This document shows, piece after piece, positions 6,880 through 13,496 of a stretch of 21,095 bases of DNA. The stretch comes from DATJBC01 sp035515515 (GTDB lineage: Bacteria > Actinomycetota > Acidimicrobiia > Acidimicrobiales > UBA8190). Position 1 is the stretch's first letter. Every line of letters begins with the position of its first letter. The stretch is from NCBI GenBank assembly GCA_035515515.1, contig DATJBC010000186.1, forward strand, positions 1-21,095. Reading direction: 5' to 3'. The notes beneath the pieces are model-generated. The model had not been told where the DNA came from. It saw only the letters and a program-made list of their open reading frames with translations, and made no database searches. The position numbers and the translations under genes are program-made.

Positions 6880-7382
6880 GCGCCCACGGCGCTCCCGCGG
6901 CGGCCGCCCTCCATCCCGACATCGCCCCGCTGTCGTTCCTGCTCGGCCGGTGGGCGGGGGAAGGCGAGGGCTTCTATCCCACCATCGAGCCCTTCGCCTA
7001 CGGCGAGGAGATCACGATCTCCCACGTCGGCAAGCCCTATCTCGCCTACGCCCAGCGGACCTGGAGCCTCGAGGACGGCCGCCCCCTCCATGCCGAGACG
7101 GGCTACTGGCGCTGTCCCGGGGCGGGGCGCGTCGAGCTGGTGGTGGCCCATCCCAACGGGATCGTGGAGGTGGCCGAGGGCTCGCTCACGGGCGCCGTCC
7201 TGGCGCTGTCGTCCACCGCGGTGGCCAGGACGTCCACCGCCAAGGTGGTGGACGGCGTGGTGCGCCGGGTGCAGGTCACCGGGGACCGGCTGGCCTACGA
7301 GCTCGACATGGCGGCCGTGGGGGTGGCGCTCGCCGGCCACCTGCGGGCCACCTTGCACCGGGTCTCGGCGCCCTCGGCCTGA
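6876..7382 (+). CDS. Nitrobindin-type heme-binding beta-barrel protein (FABP-like, DUF1794/UPF0678)
   Basis: A 168-residue protein of the nitrobindin family, a small all-beta barrel that binds ferric heme and is linked to NO binding and peroxynitrite isomerisation. The hallmark G24-R-W26-A-G28-E-G30-E-G near the N-terminus is followed by FYPTIEPFAYGEEITI, as in mycobacterial homologues. The C-terminal GHLRATLHRV contains the family's conserved histidine context (H155), expected to be the axial heme ligand. The length is normal. It has no signal peptide. The ATG overlaps the methyltransferase stop by 4 bp. Whether the methyltransferase acts in the same process is unknown. Confidence 0.85.
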   Translation: MSAHGAPAAAALHPDIAPLSFLLGRWAGEGEGFYPTIEPFAYGEEITISHVGKPYLAYAQRTWSLEDGRPLHAETGYWRCPGAGRVELVVAHPNGIVEVAEGSLTGAVLALSSTAVARTSTAKVVDGVVRRVQVTGDRLAYELDMAAVGVALAGHLRATLHRVSAPSA

Positions 7383-7443
7383 GCACACGGGACGCCGGCC
7401 AGGGTCGCCCCCCGGCCGGGCACGGGGCAGAATGCCGACGAGG

Positions 7444-7477
7444 CCCGCTCGCCCGGCGCCGCCGCGCCCAGAGCGGG
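7444..7477 (+). other. Weak hairpin in the purE leader
   Basis: CCCGCTC at 7444-7450 is complementary to GAGCGGG at 7471-7477, around a 20-nt GC-rich loop, 36 bp before the purE start. No known purine riboswitch or PurR-type box is recognisable in the 130-bp gap 7383-7512. It could be a nitrobindin terminator, a leader structure or chance. Confidence 0.2.
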
Positions 7478-7512
7478 GCGGCACCACCGGGCGCACACGC
7501 GATGGAGGTCAG

Positions 7513-8019
7513 ATGAAGAAGGTCGGCGTGGTCATGGGGAGCGCGTCGGACATGTCGGTGATGGAGGCCGCGGTGGACGCCCTGCGGGAGTTCGGCGTGC
7601 CCGTCGAGGTGCGCGTCCTCTCCGCCCACCGCACGCCCGACGACGCCATCGACTTCGCCCGCAACGCCGCGGCGCGCGGCTTCGGCGTCGTCATCGCCGC
7701 CGCGGGGCGCGCCGCGCACCTCGCCGGCGTGCTGGCCGCGGCCACCCCCCTGCCCGTGATCGGCGTGCCCATCGCCTCGGGGAGCCTCGACGGCCTCGAC
7801 TCGCTCCTGGCCATGGTGCAGATGCCCAGCGGGGTGCCCGTGGCCACCGTGGCCGTCGACGGCGCCAAGAACGCCGGGCTGCTGGCCGTGCGCATCCTCG
7901 CCCTGTCGGACGACGCCCTGGCCAAGGCGCTCGAGGCGTCGCGCCGGGCCATGGCCGACGCCGTGCGCCAGGCGGACGCCACCATCTCCCAGAAGTACAG
8001 CAGCGAGCCGCCCGCCTGA
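7513..8019 (+). CDS. purE: N5-carboxyaminoimidazole ribonucleotide mutase PurE (class I)
   Basis: PurE moves the carboxyl group of N5-CAIR to give CAIR in de novo purine synthesis, working after PurK. The 168-residue length is standard. Motifs seen are GVVMGSASDMSVM (phosphate loop, residues 5-17), RVLSAHRTPD with the catalytic His, AAAGRAAHLAGVLA and VQMPSGVPVATVAVD. The ATG at 7513 has GGAGG at 7504-7508, and the ORF upstream of it has no family similarity. No purK is present in the window; in many actinobacteria purK adjoins purE, so here it is either elsewhere or beyond reach. The stop codon lies inside the palindrome shared with the convergent stomatin gene. Confidence 0.97.
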   Translation: MKKVGVVMGSASDMSVMEAAVDALREFGVPVEVRVLSAHRTPDDAIDFARNAAARGFGVVIAAAGRAAHLAGVLAAATPLPVIGVPIASGSLDGLDSLLAMVQMPSGVPVATVAVDGAKNAGLLAVRILALSDDALAKALEASRRAMADAVRQADATISQKYSSEPPA

Positions 8020-8040
8020 CGCCGCCGAGCCGGCGTCAGG
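8015..8040. terminator. Bidirectional terminator palindrome containing both purE and stomatin stop codons
   Basis: CCTGACGCCG (8015-8024) and CGGCGTCAGG (8031-8040) are perfect 10-bp inverted arms around CCGAGC. The purE TGA (8017-8019) lies in the left arm and the stomatin TGA (complement of 8036-8038) in the same place in the right arm. Each transcript would end its ORF inside the stem. No T-run follows, so it may act as a GC-type intrinsic terminator or as a 3'-end protecting stem. Confidence 0.6.
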
Positions 8041-8884
8041 AGCCCGAGGGGCGCGGCGGCGGGATGGCCCCGACGAAGGGGGGCTCCCCCCCGCGGCCGT
8101 GGGTCACGAAGCCGGTGAGCAGCTCGATGGGCACCGGGAACACGAGCGTCGAGTTGTGCTCGCTGGCCACCTCGGCCAGCGTCTGCAGGGCGCGCAGCTG
8201 CAGGGCGCCGGGCGACTCGTAGAGCTTGGCGGCCGCCTCCGACAGCTCCTGGCTGGCCTCGAGCTCGCCGGTGGCGGCGATCACCTTGGCACGGCGCTCC
8301 CGTTCGGCCTCGGCCTGGCGGGCCATGGCCCGCAGCAGCTCGGGGGGCAGCGTGATGTCGCGCAGCTCCACCTGGCGGACCTCGACGCCCCAGTGGTGGG
8401 TGGACGACGAGATGACGGTGCGCAGCTCGTTGTTGACGTCCTCGCGGTGCGCCAGGAGGTTGTCGAGCTCGTGGCGCCCGATGATCGACCGCAGGCTGGT
8501 CATGGCGATGCGCTGGCTGGCGAAGCGGAAGTTGTCCACGCCCAGGACCGCCTGCACGGGGTCGACGACCTGGAAGTAGACGACGGCGTCCACCTGGATG
8601 GTGACGTTGTCCTTGGTGATGACGGCCTGCGGCGGGATGTCGACGACCTCGACCCGCAGCGTCACCCGCACCAGCCGGTCGACGATGGGGATGCGGAAGA
8701 TGACCCCGGGACCCTTGGCGTCGGGGCGCACATGTCCCAGGCGGAAGAACACCGAGCGCTCGTACTCGGTCACGACGCGGATCGAGGCCGAGAGCACGAT
8801 GAAGATGAGCACGAGCCCGACGATCACCCCGATCACGACGCCGGCCACCGCCCCGGAGCTGGCCAGCACGGGAGCAACGCCCAT
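8036..8884 (-). CDS. Stomatin/prohibitin-like SPFH (Band 7) membrane protein, slipin type
   Basis: The protein has 282 residues. A hydrophobic N-terminal segment at about 10-35 (GAVAGVVIGVIVGLVLIFIV) anchors it. The SPFH domain then starts with VTEYERSVFFRLGHVRPDAKGPGVIFRIP and continues through RVEVVDIPPQAVITKDNVTI, VYFQV and the coiled-coil region ARQAEAERERRAKVIAATGE, all typical of slipins. The C-terminus is Pro/Gly-rich. These proteins form membrane-associated oligomers and organise membrane microdomains or control membrane proteases. Slipins often pair with an NfeD gene; none is adjacent. The ATG at 8884 has no obvious Shine-Dalgarno sequence. It diverges from the epimerase gene (93-bp gap) and converges on purE. 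Confidence 0.92.
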   Translation of the reverse strand: MGVAPVLASSGAVAGVVIGVIVGLVLIFIVLSASIRVVTEYERSVFFRLGHVRPDAKGPGVIFRIPIVDRLVRVTLRVEVVDIPPQAVITKDNVTIQVDAVVYFQVVDPVQAVLGVDNFRFASQRIAMTSLRSIIGRHELDNLLAHREDVNNELRTVISSSTHHWGVEVRQVELRDITLPPELLRAMARQAEAERERRAKVIAATGELEASQELSEAAAKLYESPGALQLRALQTLAEVASEHNSTLVFPVPIELLTGFVTHGRGGEPPFVGAIPPPRPSGS

Positions 8885-8940
8885 GGCGGCAGTCTCGCGC
8901 CTGGGCCCGGGGCGCGCTGGCGCCTCCTAGCCTGGCGGTG

Positions 8941-8973
8941 CCGGCGCCGAGGGGCGCCGGGCTCCCCCGGGAG
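8941..8973 (+). promoter_or_regulatory. Two hairpins in the epimerase leader, one covering the ribosome-binding site
   Basis: CCGGCGCC (8941-8948) and GGCGCCGG (8953-8960) are perfect 8-bp arms around GAGG. Immediately after, CTCCC (8962-8966) can pair with GGGAG (8969-8973), part of the GGGAGGG ribosome-binding site for the ATG at 8978, although a 2-nt loop is too tight and 1-2 pairs would open. A TAGCCT box at 8928-8933 is a candidate -10. In DNA this GC-rich some such stems arise by chance. Confidence 0.25.
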
Positions 8974-8977
8974 GGCC

Positions 8978-9883
8978 ATGCGCGTCGTGGTGTCCGGCTC
9001 CAGCGGCCTCGTCGGCGGGGCCCTTCTCGACGCGCTGGCCGCCCGGGGCGACACCGTCGTCCCCCTGGTGCGCAGGGCCCCGGGGCCGGGCGAGCTGCGC
9101 TGGGACCCGGCTGCCGGGACCGTCGACGCCGCCGGGCTGGCCGGGGCGGACGCCGTCGTCAACCTGGCCGGGGCGGGGCTGGGCGACCGGCGCTGGTCGG
9201 CGCACCGGCGCGGCGAGATCGTGGCGAGCCGCGTCGACGCCACCGCCCTGCTGGCGAGGACCCTGGCGGCCATGCCCGCGCCGCCCGCCGTGCTCGTCAA
9301 CGCCTCGGCGGTCGGCTTCTACGGCGACCGCGGCGACGAGGAGCTCACCGAGGACAGCGCCCCGGGGACGGGCTTCCTGGCGGAGCTGTGCCGGCGGTGG
9401 GAGGAGGCCACCGCGCCGGCCGCCGAGGCCGGGGTGCGCGTGGTGCGGCTGCGCTCGGGCGTGGTGCTGTCCGCCGCGGGGGGAGCCCTCGCCCGCCAGC
9501 TGCCCTTGTTCCGGCTCGGGCTCGGGGGCCGGCTGGGGAGCGGCCGCCAGTGGCTGAGCTGGATCTCCCTCGACGACGAGGTCGGCGTGGTCCTCCACGC
9601 CCTCGACCACGGGCTGCGCGGCCCGGTGAACGCCACCGCCCCCGCCCCCGTCACCAACCGGGACTTCACCCGCGCCCTGGGCCGGGCGCTCGGGCGCCCC
9701 GCCGTCCTGGCGGTGCCGGCCGTGGCCCTGCGGGCGGCGCTCGGGGCCGAGCTGGCCGCGGAGATGGTGCTGGCCGGCCAGCGCGTGCTGCCCGCCGCCG
9801 TGGTCGCCAGCGGCTACCGCTTCCGCCACGCCAGCGTGGAGGGGGCCCTCGCCGCCGCGCTGCGGCCCGCCGGCGGGCGCTGA
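8978..9883 (+). CDS. TIGR01777-type epimerase/oxidoreductase (YfcH-like extended SDR with DUF1731)
   Basis: The protein has 301 residues. The N-terminal Rossmann fold starts at once with MRVVVSGSSGLVGGALLDAL, an NAD(P)-binding GxxGxxG. It continues with ADAVVNLAGAGLGDRRWS, ILNASA-like VLVNASAVGFYGD, EELCRRWE-like AELCRRWEEA, RLRSGVVLS and LFRLGLGGRLGSGRQWLSWI. This combination marks the TIGR01777 (YfcH/SDR39U1) family. The C-terminal PVTNRDFTRALGRALGRPA and RVLPAAVVASGYRFRHASVEGAL are the DUF1731 part. The physiological substrate of the family is not known. The ATG at 8978 has GGGAGGG upstream. The long frame extending upstream is only the antisense of stomatin. Confidence 0.9.
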   Translation: MRVVVSGSSGLVGGALLDALAARGDTVVPLVRRAPGPGELRWDPAAGTVDAAGLAGADAVVNLAGAGLGDRRWSAHRRGEIVASRVDATALLARTLAAMPAPPAVLVNASAVGFYGDRGDEELTEDSAPGTGFLAELCRRWEEATAPAAEAGVRVVRLRSGVVLSAAGGALARQLPLFRLGLGGRLGSGRQWLSWISLDDEVGVVLHALDHGLRGPVNATAPAPVTNRDFTRALGRALGRPAVLAVPAVALRAALGAELAAEMVLAGQRVLPAAVVASGYRFRHASVEGALAAALRPAGGR

Positions 9884-9898
9884 GCGCGCCGCTCAGCG
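9878..9898. terminator. Bidirectional terminator palindrome containing both stop codons of the 8978 and 9893 genes
   Basis: CGCTGAGCG (9878-9886) and CGCTCAGCG (9890-9898) are perfect 9-bp arms around CGC. The epimerase TGA (9881-9883) and the oxidoreductase TGA (complement of 9893-9895) sit at equivalent positions in the two arms. This is the same design as at 8015-8040. Only 9 bp separate the two coding regions. Confidence 0.55.
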
Positions 9899-10849
9899 GC
9901 CGGCCGGGGCGAGTCCCTCCAGCGCCGTCTGCAGGTCGTCGGCCCCGGGCAGCAACGCCAGGACCGGCACGGTGACGCCGTTGTCCACGTAGCGCTGCAC
10001 GTGCGCCCGGCACTCCTCGGGCGAGCCGTGCACGATGAGGGCGTCGACCACCTCGTCGGGGATGGCCGCCACGGCCGCCTTGCGGTCCCCGGCGCGCCAC
10101 GCCGACCACATGGGCTCGAGCAGCGGGCCCCGGCCCAGCCACTCGTGGAAGGCGGCGTACACCGCCACGTTCAGGTAGGCGGCGATGCCGATGCGCCCCA
10201 CGGTGCGGGCGCGGGCGGTGTCCTCGGTGGGGCACACGAAGATGCGGGCCACGATGTCCTTGCCCGCGCCCACCTCGGGCGCCACGGTGGCCACGTCCTC
10301 GGCGGACAGCCAGTTGAGGATGGCGCCGTCGGCCTCGCGCCCGGCCAGGCGCAGCATGCCCGCCCGCAGGGCGGCCACGTAGATCCTCGGCGGCTTGTCG
10401 ACGGGGCGGCCGAGGCGGAAGCCCCGCACCGTGAAGGTCTCGAACTCGGCGTCGACCTTCTCCCCCGTGAGGGCCTGGCGCAGGAACCGGACGGTGTCGC
10501 GCACCCGCTTGTAGGGGTCGGTGAAGGGCGTGGCGTTCCACCGCTCGACGATGACGTCCGACGACGAGCCCACCCCCAGGGCGAAGCGGTCGGGGGCGAG
10601 CTCGGCCATGGTGGCGGCCTGCATGGCGAGCAGTCCCGGCCCCCGCGTGTACACGGGCACCACGGCCGTGCCCAGCTGCAGCCGGTCGCTCGCCACCGCC
10701 GCCAGGGCGAGGGGGGTGAACCCGTCCGCGCTGTTGGCCTCGCCCGTCCACACGTCGGTGTACCCCAGCGCCTCCAGGCGGCGGTACCAGTCGAGGTGCT
10801 CGGCCAGCGGGACGTCGTCGAAGGGGACGGTGATGCCGTAGCGCTCCAC
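9893..10849 (-). CDS. LLM-class F420-dependent oxidoreductase (second copy type)
   Basis: The protein has 318 residues and belongs to the luciferase-like monooxygenase superfamily. Family segments seen are YRRLEALGYTDVWTGEANS, LGTAVVPVYTRGPGLLAMQA, MAELAPDRFALGVGSSSD and YKRVRDTVRFLRQALTGEKV, then IYVAALRAGMLRLAGREADG and a C-terminal GSPEECRAHVQRYVDNGVT. The GSSS loop and VGxGSS context fit the F420-using branch, though the cofactor is inferred. The start is GTG 10849 (MERYGITVPFDD), with no clear ribosome-binding site; the 38-bp gap to the divergent small ORF contains GTGTTACAC. Its sequence diverges from the 5320-6234 protein, so this is not a recent duplicate. Confidence 0.88.
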   Translation of the reverse strand: MERYGITVPFDDVPLAEHLDWYRRLEALGYTDVWTGEANSADGFTPLALAAVASDRLQLGTAVVPVYTRGPGLLAMQAATMAELAPDRFALGVGSSSDVIVERWNATPFTDPYKRVRDTVRFLRQALTGEKVDAEFETFTVRGFRLGRPVDKPPRIYVAALRAGMLRLAGREADGAILNWLSAEDVATVAPEVGAGKDIVARIFVCPTEDTARARTVGRIGIAAYLNVAVYAAFHEWLGRGPLLEPMWSAWRAGDRKAAVAAIPDEVVDALIVHGSPEECRAHVQRYVDNGVTVPVLALLPGADDLQTALEGLAPAGR

Positions 10850-10887
10850 AGCGGGCCAGTGTTACACCTCGGCGCGACCATGGCGCC

Positions 10888-11073
10888 GTGGCCTACCAAC
10901 CGCAGCTGCCCATCCCCACGGAATGGCCCCGGGCCCGCCCGCCCCGGCCGGGCGACGACGACTGGCGCATCGACGAGCCCACGCGGCTGGTGGGCCGGCG
11001 GGGCCTGGCCGCGGCCCGCGCCGCCCTGGCCCGCACGGCGCCGGACACCGGCCCCCGGGCCGACGCCGCCTGA
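10888..11073 (+). CDS. Small hypothetical protein, 61 residues
   Basis: I do not recognise this protein. A 61-codon ORF starts with GTG at 10888 and stops at 11071-11073. Nearly every codon ends in G or C, as in the neighbouring real genes. The N-terminus is Pro/aromatic-rich (AYQPQLPIPTEWPRARPPRP), then comes an acidic-aromatic DDDWRIDEP, then an Arg/Ala-rich helix (VGRRGLAAARAALARTA). It is charged and soluble, with no signal peptide or cysteines. It lies alone between two divergent or separate units, 38 bp from the divergent F420-type oxidoreductase and 46 bp before the deacetylase, with which it might be co-transcribed. There is no convincing ribosome-binding site. Confidence 0.5.
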   Translation: MAYQPQLPIPTEWPRARPPRPGDDDWRIDEPTRLVGRRGLAAARAALARTAPDTGPRADAA

Positions 11074-11106
11074 GCACCCGCGCCCGGCCCCCGGGGCGCC
11101 GGGCGC

Positions 11107-11112
11107 TACCGT
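11107..11112 (+). promoter_or_regulatory. Candidate -10 (TACCGT) for a leaderless deacetylase mRNA
   Basis: TACCGT ends 7 nt before the GTG at 11120, with no Shine-Dalgarno sequence between them. The identical hexamer stands 8 nt before the mca start on the other strand. Confidence 0.4.
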
Positions 11113-11119
11113 CACACCC

Positions 11120-11956
11120 GTGCCGACGCTCGCCGAGCAGCTGGGGTACGCCCCCGACGCCAAGCTGCTCATCCTGTCCTGCGACGACCTGGGCTTCTGC
11201 CACGCCGCCAACGTCGGGGTGTACCAGGCCCTGCGCGACGGGCTGGCCACGAGCGCCGGGCTCATGGTCCCCTGCCCGTGGTCGCGGGGGGCCGCCGCGG
11301 CCTACCGGGGCGAGGACGTCGGGGTGCACCTCACCGTCAACGCCGAGTACGACCTCTACCGCTGGGGGCCCATCACCCACGCGCCCTCGCTGCTCGACGG
11401 GGACGGCGGCTTCCCCCGCACCGTCGAGGACGTGTGGGACCACGCCGACCTCGACGAGGTCCGGCGCGAGTGCCGGGCCCAGGTGGAGCGGGCCATCCTG
11501 TGGGGCTTCGACGTGAGCCACCTCGACGCCCACATGGGCACCATGCAGATCAAGTCGGAGTTCTTCGACGTGTACCTCGACCTGGCCGTGGAGTTCAAGC
11601 TCCCCCTGCGGCTGTGGGGGGCCGACACCGAGGGCCTCATCGGGTTCCCCTTCCGCGCCCTGGCCGCCGAGGCCGGCGTGGTCTTCCCCGACGACTTCGT
11701 GTACGTGCCCGGGGTGGGCAGCCGTCAGATCCTCCTCGACGCTCTCCCCCGCCTGCGCGCCGGGGTGACCGAGGCCTACCTGCACCCCGCGGTGGCCAGC
11801 CCCGAGCTCGAGGCCATGGCCACCGACTGGGAGGCGCGCGTCGACGACCACCGCCTGCTCGTGCACGACCCCGACCTGCGCCGTGCGCTCGACGCGGCGG
11901 GCGTCACGCTCATCGGCTACCGGCCCCTGCGCGACCTCATGCGGGCCGGCGCCTGA
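11120..11956 (+). CDS. YdjC/ChbG-family carbohydrate deacetylase
   Basis: The protein has 278 residues. Members of this family remove N-acetyl groups from small sugars such as chitobiose, or act on polyprenyl-linked sugars (HpnK in hopanoid synthesis). The metal-binding pattern is clear: LLILSCDDLGFCHAANVGV (D22, D23), then GVHLTVNAEY, then S133-H134-L-D-A-H138-M-G, where both histidines are expected metal ligands. AYLHPAVAS near the C-terminus supplies the conserved late His. There is no signal peptide, so it acts in the cytoplasm. The start is GTG 11120 after a TAnnnT box; the upstream open frame has no family similarity. No hopanoid or chitin genes are nearby, so the substrate is open. Confidence 0.88.
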   Translation: MPTLAEQLGYAPDAKLLILSCDDLGFCHAANVGVYQALRDGLATSAGLMVPCPWSRGAAAAYRGEDVGVHLTVNAEYDLYRWGPITHAPSLLDGDGGFPRTVEDVWDHADLDEVRRECRAQVERAILWGFDVSHLDAHMGTMQIKSEFFDVYLDLAVEFKLPLRLWGADTEGLIGFPFRALAAEAGVVFPDDFVYVPGVGSRQILLDALPRLRAGVTEAYLHPAVASPELEAMATDWEARVDDHRLLVHDPDLRRALDAAGVTLIGYRPLRDLMRAGA

Positions 11957-11961
11957 GCCGG

Positions 11962-11984
11962 CGCGCCGCCCGCCGGACGGCGCG
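11962..11984. terminator. GC hairpin between the convergent deacetylase and SCP2 genes
   Basis: CGCGCCG (11962-11968) and CGGCGCG (11978-11984) are 7-bp perfect arms with a 9-nt loop, within the 39-bp gap between the two stop codons. There is no T-run. Unlike the other close convergent pairs, here the stops lie outside the stem. Confidence 0.4.
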
Positions 11985-11995
11985 GGGCGACCGGA

Positions 11996-12382
11996 TCAGT
12001 ACTCGGTGATGGCCGCGATCTCGCTCTGCAGTGCCTTGTACTCGGGCGAGTTGGTGATGGGCAGCAGCGACATGACCTTGGCCATGTTGCCCGTCACCTT
12101 CACCTTGCCCTGCATGAACGCGGCGTTGGCGTCCAACTCGCCCTTCTGGATCTTCATGGCGTCGCTGTAGCCGGTCGTGAGCGTCACCTCGGCGTCCTCG
12201 AGGGTGCCGATCTTCGACTCGCTGATCTTGCCGTTCTCGAGGATCCAGAAGTAGGAGATGTCGCCGTCGGGCGCGCCCGTGACGACGTACTGCATCCGTG
12301 CCGACGCCCCGGGGCGCTCGGGCTGCCCTTCGGCCATCTTCCTCGTCTCGTCGAGCCACTCTTGGGTGAGCCACTTCGACAT
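11996..12382 (-). CDS. SCP2 sterol-binding-domain-like protein
   Basis: The protein has 128 residues and matches the SCP2 (sterol carrier protein 2) fold in layout. An N-terminal amphipathic helix (SKWLTQEWLDETRKMAEG) is followed by strands YVVTGAPDGDISYFWILENGKI, then DAEVTLTTGYSDAMKIQKGELDANAAFMQGKVKVTGNMAKVMSLLP, the characteristic SCP2 block with F-M-Q-G-K-V-K-V-x-G. Such proteins bind fatty acyl chains or sterols in a hydrophobic tunnel, or act as lipid-transfer modules. There is no signal peptide. A GGGAGGG ribosome-binding site precedes the ATG. It lies 72 bp downstream of mca on the same strand, so co-transcription is possible. Confidence 0.85.
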   Translation of the reverse strand: MSKWLTQEWLDETRKMAEGQPERPGASARMQYVVTGAPDGDISYFWILENGKISESKIGTLEDAEVTLTTGYSDAMKIQKGELDANAAFMQGKVKVTGNMAKVMSLLPITNSPEYKALQSEIAAITEY

Positions 12383-12454
12383 CGTCGTTTCCCTCCCTGG
12401 ATCGTTGCTCAGCGCGCGGCGACCGCTGCCGTGCGAGGGCCGCGACGGGGCATG

Positions 12455-13351
12455 TTACCGAGCGGCGAGGTGCCGCACACCGGCGAAGAGGTCGTCCTCC
12501 ACCACGGCGTCCCCCCCGCCCTCACCGGGCACGGGCCCCACCTTGCTCCGGGCCAAGACGTACTCGTCCACGGGGTGGATGGTGCGGGCCACCTCCGGGG
12601 GGAGCCCGAACCAGAAGGGGGAGGTGGGGTCCACCTGCGTGGCGTGCGCCAGCAGCGCCTGGCGGCGGACCTCGGCGTAGTCGGCGATGTCCACCGCCGT
12701 GGTGAAGGGCCGGACCTGCTTGGCGGCGCGCTCGCGCCAGGACTCGTCGAAGGGCGACTCCAGGCCCAGCTCGACGAACTTCTCGTGCATGGCGAGGATG
12801 CGGGCCGCCGACCATCCGACGTAGTACAGCTTGAGCGGCCCGAAGGCCTCGCCCGCCTCCGGGAAGGCCGAGGCGTCGCCGGCGGCGTCGAAGGCGATCA
12901 TCGAGATCTCGTGCACGCGCAGGTGGTCGGGATGGGGATAGCCCTGTTGGTCATCGGCGTAGGTCACCACCACCTGGGGGCGCTCGCGCCGGATGACGGC
13001 CACGAGCCGGCTCACCGCCTCCTCCAGGGGAGCCCGGGCGAAGCACGACGGGTTGGCGTTGGCCTCGGTGTCGGGCATGCCCGAGTCGCGGTAGCCGAGC
13101 ATGACCACGGCGTCGTAGCCGATGACGGCGGCGGCGTCGTCGAGCTCGCGGCGCCGCACCGCGGCGATGTCGGCACGCACCTCGGGCGTGTCCATGGCGG
13201 GGTTGAGGATGTCCCCCTCCTCCCCGCCGGTGCAGCACACGAGCACCGTGCGGACGCCCTCCTCGTGGTAGCGGGCCACGGTGGCGGGGCCCTTGGAGGC
13301 TTCGTCGTCGGGATGGGCGTGGACCGTCAGCAGGCACAGGGGCGCGGGCAT
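12455..13351 (-). CDS. mca: Mycothiol S-conjugate amidase Mca (PIG-L/LmbE family)
   Basis: Mca cleaves mycothiol S-conjugates formed with electrophiles and drugs, releasing a mercapturic acid for export and recyclable GlcN-Ins. The 298-residue length is normal. The zinc site is H11-A-H13-P-D-D16-E, followed by YPH140-P-D-H143-LRVH147. The CTGGEEGDILNPAM segment and the extended C-terminus (HATQVDPTSPFWFGLPPEVAR) favour Mca over the deacetylase MshB. The presence of mca implies a mycothiol-producing actinobacterium. It is divergent from pspA. The ATG has no ribosome-binding site but has TACCGT 8 nt upstream, so the mRNA may be leaderless. Confidence 0.92.
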   Translation of the reverse strand: MPAPLCLLTVHAHPDDEASKGPATVARYHEEGVRTVLVCCTGGEEGDILNPAMDTPEVRADIAAVRRRELDDAAAVIGYDAVVMLGYRDSGMPDTEANANPSCFARAPLEEAVSRLVAVIRRERPQVVVTYADDQQGYPHPDHLRVHEISMIAFDAAGDASAFPEAGEAFGPLKLYYVGWSAARILAMHEKFVELGLESPFDESWRERAAKQVRPFTTAVDIADYAEVRRQALLAHATQVDPTSPFWFGLPPEVARTIHPVDEYVLARSKVGPVPGEGGGDAVVEDDLFAGVRHLAAR

Positions 13352-13359
13352 CGCACTTC

Positions 13360-13365
13360 ACGGTA
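13360..13365 (-). promoter_or_regulatory. Candidate -10 (TACCGT) for a leaderless mca mRNA
   Basis: On the minus strand, TACCGT is followed by GAAGTGCG and then the ATG at 13351. There is no Shine-Dalgarno sequence. The same hexamer precedes the deacetylase gene. Confidence 0.4.
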
Positions 13366-13438
13366 CCCGGAGCGGCCCGCCACCCGGAACCGGCCGTGAG
13401 CAGGACGCGCGCGCGGCGTCTTGGCGAGGCCCCTCCCC

Positions 13439-13444
13439 TATGCT
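13439..13444 (+). promoter_or_regulatory. Candidate -10 (TATGCT) of the pspA operon
   Basis: TATGCT matches the TAnnnT consensus and lies 52 bp before the ATG at 13497, which has its own ribosome-binding site GAGGAGGGGG (13477-13486). I see no sigma-54-type GG-N10-GC element and no clear -35. Confidence 0.35.
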
Positions 13445-13496
13445 CGGGGGTGAGCCGGGAGACCGGCCGAGGCCCCGAGGAGGGGGATCGCCCGAG

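Noticed and set aside
8099..8977. Upstream extension in frame with the TIGR01777-type gene
   Set aside because: It is antisense to stomatin. The Rossmann fold begins at the ATG at 8978, which has its own ribosome-binding site.
10859..10867. GTGTTACAC in the 38-bp divergent gap as an operator
   Set aside because: The arms are only 4 bp, too short to separate from chance without comparison to relatives; mentioned only in passing.
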